Assembly (NCBI GenBank): GCA_965250115.1
Contig: CBDFNJ010000002.1
Span: 1,550,001-1,614,000, forward strand
Reading direction: 5' to 3'
DNA length: 64,000 nt
Source: CBDFHB01 sp965250115
GTDB taxonomy: Bacteria > Acidobacteriota > Vicinamibacteria > Marinacidobacterales > SMYC01
The notes under the pieces were generated by a model. That model searched no databases and had not been told where the DNA came from. It saw only the letters and a list, made by a program, of their open reading frames with translations. This document shows, piece by piece, positions 28,302 to 36,715 of the stretch (its first letter is position 1; each line of letters opens with the position of its first letter). The translations under genes were made by a program, and so were the position numbers.

Positions 28302-30996
28302 CTACCAGCTCAACTTCTTCAGCGTGGATGCCAATCAAAGAGGTCAATACTGGTTCGTTGGACTGGACTCGAAGTTTCGGGGAATCAACGTGGCGCTGGC
28401 GACTAGGGGTGTGGGCAGCTCCGACCTTGTTTGGGAATACTGGAACGGCACGGCGTGGACCGACTTGGAGGTCGGGTTCGGCTTTACTGACGAGACCAAT
28501 CATTTGACTGCGGATGGAACCATCTATTGGACGGGAGATCCGTTCGGCTGGTCGCCGTTGTCCTTGAGCGGTGGGCCGGATCTCTACTACGTGCGGACAT
28601 CGATCGACTCTGCCTCACCGAACTACACGACCAGACCGGTCGAAGCGATCGTCAAGTCTGACATTCTCCTGTTCCAATACTGCGGCGACATCACCACGGC
28701 TGCGCAGCCATTTGACTTCGCGGTGCCGACGCCTACGGCGGTGGGGCTGGTCTTCTTCGAAGCAAGGGCTGTGCATGGCGCGGTCGAGCTTGGATGGGAA
28801 ACCGCCTCGGAGCTGAACAACCTGGGCTTTCATGTATACCGTTCCACGACGTCTGAGGGAGCGTACAAGCGAGTCACGGCAAGAGCCATTCCTGGGCTGG
28901 GCTCGTCGCCAGTAGGCGCGAGATACAGCTATCGCGACACGGGACTCACGAACGGGGTGACGTACTACTACAAGCTGGAAGACATCGAGACGACGGGCAG
29001 GACGGAGTTTCACGGTCCGGTGTCGGCGACACCGGGGTCGGCGGATTCCGGTGCCGGCGGCGAGTCGGAATCGTCTCCGAATCCGAGCAGCCGTGAGTCA
29101 CTCATCACCTACGGAGATCCGTCGGCGAACTCGTTGAGAGTTTTGCAGCGAAGCTCGCGACAGGTGGTCTTGGAGCTCGTGACGAACGGGTTCTACGCGG
29201 AGCCTCAGGAAGACGGCTCGGTTCGACTGGAAGTCCCCGGGTTCGCATCGCTGACCGAGGATCTAGGAATCCCGGTGAAGCGCACGTGGGTGGAGGCGGT
29301 TGCGGGGCGCAAAGTGACGCTCGCGTCCGTGCAAGCACACGGGGTGGAGGCGTTCGCGAGCCTACGTCCCTCGGGTGCGGAGGTTTCGGAGATCGTTGCG
29401 ACTCCGGAGGGAGCGGTCCGTGTGGCGCGGCGCCGGACGCGGAAGGCGTTTCGGGGAGAGGGTGTGAGCCCGTCGAGCGCGGCGCGGATCGTGAGCGTGG
29501 GCTTTCAGGAAGATGTGAAGAAAGCTCTGGTCGAGCTGGCGCCTTTACGCTGGGATGGAACGAGCGGGCAAGTGCCGCTGGCGCGGCGTCTCGTCGTGCG
29601 GGTGTCGTTTTCCGGACGCGCGCCGTCGGAGCTAGCGAGCGGTCGTGCCTATACGAATCGACGTAGCCACGATCGGCGCAACGTGGTGGCCCATCTCGCG
29701 ACCAAGGAGAGTGGGCTTTACAGCATTCGCTTCGAAGATGTCATGCGTGGACGCCGAGGGGTGCGGGCGAAGGCGTTACGGCTGAGCCGTCAAGGTGAGA
29801 CGGTCACGTTCCGTCTGGAGCCGAATAGAAATCGTTTCCAGCCCGGGTCGACGCTGTACTTCGTGAGCGGTGGCGCTCAGGCGAATCCGTTCGGCGGCGA
29901 AGCGGTGTATGAGCTCGAGATCGGCGCACCAGGAGAGGCGATGGCGGAGGTCTCGGCCGCCCCGTCGGGCGAGATACAACCGGTGTTTTGGCATCGCGCC
30001 GAGTGGGAAGAGAACCACTACTACCAGGCGGCGCTCGTCGACGCGCCGGAACTGTGGCTGTGGGATCTGGTGTTTGCGCCGGAGACGAAGAGCTACCCCA
30101 TCGAAGTGAGCGCCATCGCGCCGGGCGCATCCAAACTGAGCGTTTGGGTGCAAGGCGCGAGTGATTTTCCGGCTGAGCCCGACCACCACGTGCGAGTCTA
30201 CGTGAACGGAACCCTGGTGGGGGAGCTGATCTGGGACGGCAAGCAGGCCAAACATCTCGACATCGAGCTGGCTTCCGGTCTTCTTCGTGAAGGAGACAAC
30301 GTATTGGAGCTCGAGAACGTGGGAGACACCGAAGCTTCGTACTCCATGGTGATGCTCGACCGCTATGCGGTGGAGTATCCGCGCCTCGCCCACAGCAGCG
30401 ATGGCCGACTCGAAGGTCGCTGGAATGGAGCCGGCACAGCCGAGCTTTCAGGCCTCGCGGCGGGAACGCACGTTTTGGATACCAGCGAAACCGCACCGCG
30501 TTGGTTGGTCGACACCGAGCTCGGGGCCGACGGCAAGTTGCGCTTTCATGCTGACGCCGGCAGGAGTTATCTCGCGGTGAGCCCAGAAGCCGTGTATCAC
30601 CCGGCGGTGACGACGGCCAAGTCGAGCCGTCTGAAGAACGCGCGCCATCGCGCCGACTACCTCCTCATTGCTCCGGAGGCTTTCCTTCAGGCGACGACAC
30701 CTTTGCTCGAGCTGAGGCGTGGCGACGGGCTGAAGGTCAAGGCGGTGTCGATCGAGAAAATCTATTCCGAGTTTGGCTTTGGTGAACCGACGCCCGAGGC
30801 GGTGAAAGATTTTCTGAGCTACGCCTATCACCATTGCAGACAACCCTCGCCCCGCTACGTGCTGCTTGTGGGCGATGGAACCTATGACTTCAAGGACTAC
30901 CTGCAGACGGGCGTGACGAACCAGGTGCCGCCTCGAATGGTGGAGACGAGCTACTTGTGGACAGCGTCGGACCCGAGCTACGCGATGGTGAATGGT
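28250..30996 (+). pseudogene. Giant C25 paralogue, FN3-like and proximal C25 part
   Basis: Open from 28168 to 31227, but homologous from about LASNSFEYLADASS onward. It carries an unassigned beta-rich module (VWEYWNGTAWTDLEVGFGFT), an FN3-like module (VELGWETASELNNLGFHVYR, YSYRDTGLTNGVTYYYKLED), then the C25 prodomain and the start of the peptidase (YVLLVGDGTYDFKDYL, ETSYLWTASDPSYAMVNG). Compared with the paralogue (VHGDDELPDLAIGR), one base is missing at about 30996, giving NGATCF instead of NGDDLLPDL. The frame beyond is meaningless. Confidence 0.82.
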
Positions 30997-31697
30997 GCGA
31001 CCTGCTTCCGGATCTGGCGATCGGCCGCTTGCCGGCGGCGACGGTCGAAGAGGTCCAGGCGATGGTGGAGAAGATCGTGGCTTATGAGACCGGAGACGCG
31101 GGCGTTCATCGGGCAGCGGTGGTTCTGGTGGCGGACAACCCGGCCCGCGCCGGCAACTTCGAAGCCGATGCCAACGCGCTGGCTGCGACCGTCTTGGCTT
31201 CGAGGAATCCCGAAAAGATCTTCCTGAGCCAGCTCGGCACCGCCGCCACCCGGAACTCGATCGTTCAAGCCTTCGACGAAGGAGCCTCGCTCGTGAGCTA
31301 CATTGGCCACGGCGGCATCCATCTGTGGGCCGACGAGAACTTCTTCAACGCCGGCGACGTCGCCTCACTTGGCGTCCAGCCTCGGCAGCCGTTTCTGCTC
31401 ACGATGAACTGTTTGAACGGCTACTTCCACTTTCCGTATTTCGACTCGCTCGCCGAGGCGCTTCTGAAGGCACGGGACAAGGGTGCCATCGCGGCATTCT
31501 CACCGAGCGGGCTGAGCTTGAACGACCCAGCCAGCCTCTATCACCGAGCGCTTCTCGACGCTTTGGTTCACGGTGGCCACGAGCGTTTGGGCGACGCGGT
31601 GCTGGAGGCTCAGAAGCGCTACGCCGAGACCGGGAGCTTCCCCGAGCTTCTGTCTATCTATCATCTCCTCGGAGACCCAGCGCTGAAGCTCCGCTGA
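30957..31697 (+). pseudogene. Giant C25 paralogue, catalytic part
   Basis: After the 1-bp deletion the true frame continues DLLPDLAIGRLPAATVEEVQ to the stop at 31697. It includes SYIGHGGIHLWADE (catalytic His) and LLTMNCLNGYFHFPYFDS (catalytic Cys), and ends LLGDPALKLR. Identity to the minus-strand paralogue (14955-17591) is high throughout this domain. The ATG at 30957 is not a natural start. As the catalytic dyad is intact and only two single-base shifts separate the parts, inactivation must be recent. Confidence 0.83.
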
Positions 31698-31744
31698 CGA
31701 AATCGTATCACGGGTCGAATTTTGGCACAGCTCTTTTCAGGTGA

Positions 31745-32848
31745 TCATGGCTTGGCTGGAAGACCCGGAGCGATCACCACACCCCAAGGATTGTCCCCGA
31801 CCATTATCCTGGCGACGACGGTCAGCGATTCTGTCTCGACGACAGCGACATCATTTGAAGGGCCGTTCGCCGTGTACAGGTGCTTGCCATCGGACGTCAG
31901 AGCAATACCCCAAGGCCGGGTCCCCACTTCCACCGAGTCGACGACCTCGTTGCTAGAGAGATTCACAACGGACAGGGTTTTGGCGCGCCCGTTGGTTACG
32001 TAGAGCCGTCGATCATCGTGAGACAGAGCGAGCCCCATTGATCGAGACCCTTCGGGCATCGTGATGGTGGCGATGACGGCGCTGTTGCGCACATCGATCA
32101 CAGATACGGTTCCCCCGAGCTCCGACGATACGTAGGCTCGCGTGCCATCCGAAGTGAACACAGCATCTCGTGGGCGAGTACCCACCTTGATCTTGGTCAA
32201 AACGTCACCGCTCGTCGCTTCAATGACGGTTACGTCGTGATCTGTTTCTCCCGTCACGTAGACCAGGCGACCGTCGGGACTGACTCGGACTCCTTCCGGC
32301 TCGCGTCCGACGTTGATTGTTTTAACAATCTCTCCGGACTCGACGTCGACGATCGTGGCCAAGTCGGCATCCTCGTTCGAAACGTAGAGCTGCGTGCCGT
32401 CCGGGCTTAGGTCGAACTGCTCCGGATCGGATCCACCGGGCAACACCCGGGTGACGGCTCTGGTCGCTACATCGACGACAGCGATCCCGTCTTGGCTCTT
32501 GTCCGTTATTTGCTTCGTACACTCTTCATCGGACATCCACGGTGGGCATTTGGGTGATCCGCTCAGCGCAACATAGACCGTTCGTCCGTCGGGACTGACC
32601 TTGACTCCACGGGGCCGCTTTCCCACCGGTATCGTCTCGAGAACCTCGTTGGTTGTCGTGGAGACGACGCTGAGATCTCCGGAGTCTTCGTTCGTCACAT
32701 AGGCAAGCCCGGAAGCCGCCGCTAAACCCGAAACCGCCTCTTCGATTGGCTCGGGCGCTCCACCGGAATGGCAAGACAGAGCCCCCAAGGCGACCCATGC
32801 CAACAAGCACCGGCTTGCCCTCCGTGGCTTAAGGCTAGGAAATTTCAT
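31745..32848 (-). CDS. YVTN beta-propeller lipoprotein (PQQ-dehydrogenase associated)
   Basis: ATG at 32848 is chosen; the frame is open to 32875. The N-terminus MKFPSLKPRRASRCLLAWVA with LGALSC is a lipobox, so the mature protein should be lipid-anchored. About seven 40-residue repeats follow with the motif IPVGKRPRGVKVSPDGRTVYV, a YVTN-type propeller similar to the propeller proteins linked to PQQ-dependent catabolism. An insertion CPPWMSDEECTKQ holds two cysteines and may bind metal or form a disulfide. It lies 33 bp downstream of the PQQ dehydrogenase stop and is probably co-transcribed. A role as periplasmic partner or sensor of the dehydrogenase is inference. Confidence 0.88.
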   Translation of the reverse strand: MKFPSLKPRRASRCLLAWVALGALSCHSGGAPEPIEEAVSGLAAASGLAYVTNEDSGDLSVVSTTTNEVLETIPVGKRPRGVKVSPDGRTVYVALSGSPKCPPWMSDEECTKQITDKSQDGIAVVDVATRAVTRVLPGGSDPEQFDLSPDGTQLYVSNEDADLATIVDVESGEIVKTINVGREPEGVRVSPDGRLVYVTGETDHDVTVIEATSGDVLTKIKVGTRPRDAVFTSDGTRAYVSSELGGTVSVIDVRNSAVIATITMPEGSRSMGLALSHDDRRLYVTNGRAKTLSVVNLSSNEVVDSVEVGTRPWGIALTSDGKHLYTANGPSNDVAVVETESLTVVARIMVGDNPWGVVIAPGLPAKP

Positions 32849-32877
32849 CGCCCATCGAGAAGCGTGTTCCTCCAATT
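32835..32877 (-). repeat. 43-bp leader repeat, copy 1
   Basis: Matches 35041-35083 at 39 of 43 positions in the same orientation. On the minus strand it contains GGAGGAA, then ATGGGC and ATGAAATTTCCTA, thus a ribosome-binding site plus start codon. Here it supplies the start of the propeller lipoprotein. Confidence 0.8.
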
Positions 32878-32881
32878 CTTT

Positions 32882-35014
32882 TTACTCGAGGCGGTCGCGG
32901 GAAACCACGAAGGCGTGGATCTCCCAGATCTGCTCGGGCGTGAGCAGCGAGCCGAAAGCCGGCATCGTCGTGCCCTCCGTGCCTGCGGCGACCGCTTCGA
33001 AGAATCGCATCGGATCTTGCGTGGTCCTGAAGAGATTGGGACCCTTCCCGCCGCCGGCCATGTGGCAGCCTACGCATCGCGCGCGATAGCCTTGCTCGCC
33101 CCGCTCGATCGCCTCCGCGTTCCCGAGAAACGGACTCCCTTGCGCCTCCGATATGGAGGTCGGCTGGGGTGGCGCCAACCCCGCAATGGGTTCGCCGCCC
33201 TCGGTCGGCTCGAAGCCGTAACCGGGAAGGACCCGGCCGCCGAGCGTGTGGCCCGACTCGCCGACCATAGGCAGGCCGCCCTCGAGCTTCGTCAGATTCG
33301 TCCCCGAGGGAACGCGCGCGGGACCGCCCCCGTCGAGCGCGAACACGAAAAGGTTACCGGCCTTGGGCTCCACGTAGTAGAACTCCATGTCGCCGCCAAT
33401 GCCGCCGGAGGGCACGGCGAGGTACTGGGTGCCGTCGAGCTCGTAGCTGATGGGGCTCCCGATGATGCCCGAGCCGGTCTGGAACTGCCAGAGCACCGTT
33501 CCCGAGTGGGCGTCGAGAGCCATGAAGTAGCCGCGCATGTCTCCGGTGAAGACGAGCCCTGTCGAGGTCGCGACGGCACCGGCCCAGAACGGTGCGGGGC
33601 TCACTGCTCGCCATGAAACTTTGCGATTCACGACGTCGAAAGCGACGAAGTTGCCCGGGTTGTCACTCATCAAGTACTGCTGATAATCGGCGCCCAAGTA
33701 CCATTCGCCGCTCGTGGGTGGCTCGAACTTGTCCTCGGCCCAGAACTTCAAGCCCATCGCCCACTGGTTCGACATGAAGTACAGGGTATGGAGGTCCGGG
33801 TTATAGGCCAGTGGTTGCCAGTCGATGGAGCCCTCGAGGCTGGGAATGATCGGACCCACTTCCGGGCCGCCCGAGACCGCCACCATGTCGGGATTCACGT
33901 TGGGGCGGCCGGTCGCGGGATCGAGACCGAAGGTCCAGTTGATTCCGGGCACGATCGGCTCGGCATAGATGAACTTGCCGCTCGTACGGTCGAGCGCGTA
34001 GAAGAAGCCGTTCTTGTCGTGGTGGAAGAGCGCTTTCACCACGCCCGCCTCACCGAGCGCCACGTCCGCGAGCACGGGCGTGCTCACCGCGTCGTAGTCC
34101 CAACAATCCCACGGCGTGTACTGATAACCCCAGTCGATCTCACCGCTGTCGGCATCGATCGCAATCGTCGATGCGGTCCACTTGTTGTCGCCCTTGCGTA
34201 CTTGGCAGTTCCAAGGCGCGGCGTTACCGGTATTCCAATAGACCAGGTTCAGCGCCGGATCGTAGACGCCGGTCGTCCAAGTGGGACCGCCTCCGTTCTT
34301 CCAAGTATCGCCGGGCCAGGTCTCGTTGCCGGGCTCGCCCGGACCGGGGATCGTATAGGCGGTCCAGCGCGGGGCACCGGTCTTGGCGTCGAACGCTTTG
34401 ACGAAGCCACGAATGCCGAACTCTCCGCCGGCCACTCCGGTCAATACCAGGTCCTTGACCACGAGCGGCGCGCCGGTGATGCTGTAGCCTTGCCGCCAGT
34501 CGATGACTTCCGTCTCCCAAACGACGTCGCCAGTGGCCTGGTCGAGCGCGACCATGCGAGCGTCCAGCGTGCCAACGAATGCGAGATCGCCCCAGAGGGC
34601 AACGCCACGGTTGCTCGCTCCGCAACAATAGACGCGCTTGACCTCGTCTCCGATTTTCGGGTCGTAGCTCCAAAGCTTCTTGCCGGTGCGTGCGTCGAGA
34701 GCAAAGACGCGGGAGCCATCGGCGGAGAGGTAGAGCACTCCGTTGTGAATCAGAGGAGTTGCCTGCAAGCCGCGGTTGTCACCTCCGGTCGCGAATACCC
34801 AGGCGGGTTGGAGCCGGGCGACGTTCGCCGGCGTGATCTGCTCTAGCCGGACGAAGCGCTGGCCGTAATAGTCGCGGCCGTAACTAAGCCACGATGCGTT
34901 GTCGTCCGCGGCGTTCTCGAGATCCGACTTCGTCACGGGCTGCGCTAGCCCCAACGAGCACGAGAGGACCACGATCGCGAGCGCCACGACCATGGGAAGG
35001 GTAGGGTATTTCAT
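32882..35014 (-). CDS. Quinohemoprotein PQQ alcohol dehydrogenase with C-terminal cytochrome c
   Basis: The 710-residue protein starts with a signal peptide (MKYPTLPMVVALAIVVLSCS). An eight-bladed PQQ propeller follows with the vicinal disulfide VYCCGASNRG (Cys130-Cys131), ligand Glu198 (GGEFG), WNTGNAAPWN (Asn261/264) and WDYDAVS. In WDYD the first Asp (306) is the catalytic base and the second (308) is the extra Asp that marks lanthanide-type enzymes such as XoxF and PedH. The last 70 residues are a cytochrome c: RCVGCHMAGG (Cys647-His651) with distal Met near 684 (TTMPAF). It oxidises primary alcohols in the periplasm and passes electrons through the heme. It heads a two-gene unit with the propeller lipoprotein. 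No PQQ synthesis genes are in the window. Confidence 0.93.
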   Translation of the reverse strand: MKYPTLPMVVALAIVVLSCSLGLAQPVTKSDLENAADDNASWLSYGRDYYGQRFVRLEQITPANVARLQPAWVFATGGDNRGLQATPLIHNGVLYLSADGSRVFALDARTGKKLWSYDPKIGDEVKRVYCCGASNRGVALWGDLAFVGTLDARMVALDQATGDVVWETEVIDWRQGYSITGAPLVVKDLVLTGVAGGEFGIRGFVKAFDAKTGAPRWTAYTIPGPGEPGNETWPGDTWKNGGGPTWTTGVYDPALNLVYWNTGNAAPWNCQVRKGDNKWTASTIAIDADSGEIDWGYQYTPWDCWDYDAVSTPVLADVALGEAGVVKALFHHDKNGFFYALDRTSGKFIYAEPIVPGINWTFGLDPATGRPNVNPDMVAVSGGPEVGPIIPSLEGSIDWQPLAYNPDLHTLYFMSNQWAMGLKFWAEDKFEPPTSGEWYLGADYQQYLMSDNPGNFVAFDVVNRKVSWRAVSPAPFWAGAVATSTGLVFTGDMRGYFMALDAHSGTVLWQFQTGSGIIGSPISYELDGTQYLAVPSGGIGGDMEFYYVEPKAGNLFVFALDGGGPARVPSGTNLTKLEGGLPMVGESGHTLGGRVLPGYGFEPTEGGEPIAGLAPPQPTSISEAQGSPFLGNAEAIERGEQGYRARCVGCHMAGGGKGPNLFRTTQDPMRFFEAVAAGTEGTTMPAFGSLLTPEQIWEIHAFVVSRDRLE

Positions 35015-35040
35015 AGATTATTTCCGCGTCGCTCAAGAGG

Positions 35041-35083
35041 ATAGGAAATTTCATAGCCCATCGAGAAGTGTCTTCCTCCAATT
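35041..35083 (-). repeat. 43-bp leader repeat, copy 2
   Basis: Second copy of the leader at 32835-32877, 27 bp upstream of the PQQ dehydrogenase start. It includes GGAGGAA and an ATG that opens a short frame (MKFPILLSDAEII) running across and out of frame with the dehydrogenase start. Whether that short frame is a translated leader peptide or a relic is open. Confidence 0.75.
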
Positions 35084-35101
35084 TCCTCGGCTTGCATGCG
35101 G

Positions 35102-35120
35102 CTCAGCGAAGCTCGCTGAG
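35102..35120. other. Inverted repeat upstream of the PQQ unit
   Basis: CTCAGCGA-AGC-TCGCTGAG, a perfect 8-bp stem with 3-base loop, 88-106 bp upstream of the PQQ dehydrogenase start. Too GC-neutral and without a T-run for a clear terminator; could be an operator. Confidence 0.35.
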
Positions 35121-35209
35121 GGTATCAGGTCGCAGGGATCTTTGAAACCAGCTCAGACTGGCTCTTGGTGGGGACGTCGGTGCATGAACAGGCAAATCCA
35201 GTCGCGACA

Positions 35210-35233
35210 GAAATCTTGCCTGGGCAAGATTTC
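35210..35233. promoter_or_regulatory. 11-bp perfect inverted repeat in the PQQ upstream region
   Basis: GAAATCTTGCC-TG-GGCAAGATTTC, a perfect 11-bp dyad about 200 bp upstream of the PQQ dehydrogenase start and 80 bp after the stop of the spondin remnant. It may be a dimeric regulator site for the PQQ unit or a remnant terminator of the spondin gene. No regulator gene is adjacent. Confidence 0.4.
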
Positions 35234-35313
35234 AGCCCGCACCCCAGGTGAGTGTCACGATCCACATGACGGCGGATTTTTTTAGCACATTTAGTGTGCG
35301 CTCGCCTCTTCGA

Positions 35314-35560
35314 TCAGCGCTGCACCGCAACAATTGCGAGTCGCGTGAACGTGAACGTCCCCAATGGGGCGACCGTTCCTCCGGCGGCGAGCGGAAAACC
35401 CGTGATGCGCCGTATCGGGTCCTGCGGATTCGAGTCGTTGTTGCGCGAGCCGTAGACCCGGCCATTGTCGGTTCCGGCATCATAGGGAAAGAGCTCGAAT
35501 GCGGTCTCGTCGGGCCAGTCACCGGAGGCGAGAAAGTTCTCGGCCGAGATGCCGACGAAC
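35314..35560 (-). pseudogene. Spondin-domain-like protein, C-terminal scrap
   Basis: About 82 codons remain: FVGISAENFLASGDWPDETA, FELFPYDAGTDNGRVYGSRN, NPQDPIRRITGFPLAAGG, ending TFTRLAIVAVQR. The DAGT and DP-x-R-I-T-G pattern resembles bacterial F-spondin-domain secreted proteins. The upstream part is replaced by an IS5-family element at 35561; no continuation is found on its other side. Family assignment is tentative. Confidence 0.5.
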
Positions 35561-36647
35561 TGCCTTGGTGCACAACTCGCGATCTCGGTCCACAATTGTC
35601 CTGTACTCACGGATTCGAGGTTCCCCATGAGCATTTTCAAACGCACTCAGCGGAAGTATGTGAAGAAGGCCTATCGCGTGAGGAATTGGCGTGAATATGA
35701 GGCGGGTCTACGCAACCGTGGGAGCCTGACCGTCTGGATCTCGCTCACCGCCGGCAAGCTTGTGAACTGGGACGCGCCCCGGCCGAGGAGGAGGAAACCG
35801 GGCCGTCAACGCAAGTACTCGAACCACGCCATCGAGACGGCTGTCACCCTGGGCATGGTGTTTCATCTGTCATCTAGGCAGAGCGAGGGATTGCTGCGGT
35901 CGTTGTTCGCTCTGATGAAGCTAGACAATGATGTGCCCGATCACACCACGATTTCGAGGCGCAAGGCGAAGCTGGGTAAGGTCCCCTTCTACCAAGACAA
36001 GCAGAAGACGCCGTTGCACACCTTGATCGACAGCAGCGGTCTCGCTGTCCACGCCGGCCAGCTGCGCAGAGCACCAAAGAGCAGGGACTATCGCAAGCTC
36101 CATCTGTGTGTCGACGAGCAGACTGGCGAAGTCGTCGCCGGCGAGCTGACGAGCAAAAGAGCCCGCGATTCATCGCGGGTTGCATCGCTTGTCGGACAGA
36201 TCGACAGTCCCATCTCATCGGCCAGAGCTGACACCGCATACGACGCCAGCGGCGTCTATGAGGCGATCGAGAATCACAGCGCTCATCGCTCGCCGAGGGT
36301 GCTGATACCGCCGCGCAAGGGCGCCCAGCTCGCATCGGGGCCGGCGAGCAGCCGACAGCGCAATCGCAACATTGCAGCACAAGCTCGGCTCGGCAAACGA
36401 AAGTGGCACACAGAATCGGGCTACAGCAACCGGAGCAAAGTCGAGACAACGTTCCATCGCTACAAGGCTATCGTGGGCTCAGCGATGCGAGCGAGAGGGT
36501 TGGCGGCACAGAGAGTCGAGGCAAGGATCGGGTGCAAGATTCTCAACACCATGACGGCGCTCGGGATGCCTGATAGCGAGATGATCGGATGATGGGAGTC
36601 GGGGCCAAGCGAGCTATCGGCCTCTATCGGAGTTGTGCACCAAGGCA
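35561..36647 (+). mobile_element. IS5-family (IS903-like) insertion sequence
   Basis: The element is bounded by perfect 18-bp inverted repeats TGCCTTGGTGCACAACTC (35561-35578 and complement 36630-36647). Flanks (CCGACGAAC and GCCCCGCGG) are not direct repeats, and the broken spondin gene does not continue to the right, so a deletion followed insertion. Confidence 0.92.
35627..36592 (+). CDS. IS5-family transposase (IS903 group)
   Basis: The 321-residue transposase starts at ATG 35627 (MSIFKRTQRK). Family blocks are YRVRNWREYEAGLRNRGSLT (N-terminal IS903 signature), VPDHTTISRRKAKLG, LIDSSGLAVHAG (first Asp), RADTAYDASGVYEAI (second Asp) and KVETTFHRYKAIVG (Glu). Length fits the family and the frame is intact. 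The start at 35549 is less likely because it lies inside the terminal repeat region. Confidence 0.94.
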   Translation: MSIFKRTQRKYVKKAYRVRNWREYEAGLRNRGSLTVWISLTAGKLVNWDAPRPRRRKPGRQRKYSNHAIETAVTLGMVFHLSSRQSEGLLRSLFALMKLDNDVPDHTTISRRKAKLGKVPFYQDKQKTPLHTLIDSSGLAVHAGQLRRAPKSRDYRKLHLCVDEQTGEVVAGELTSKRARDSSRVASLVGQIDSPISSARADTAYDASGVYEAIENHSAHRSPRVLIPPRKGAQLASGPASSRQRNRNIAAQARLGKRKWHTESGYSNRSKVETTFHRYKAIVGSAMRARGLAAQRVEARIGCKILNTMTALGMPDSEMIG

Positions 36648-36715
36648 GCCCCGCGGCACTAAGCACTTTGATGATTTGCGTTCAATGGGTTGTTTGAGCT
36701 AGAAATGCGCGTTCC

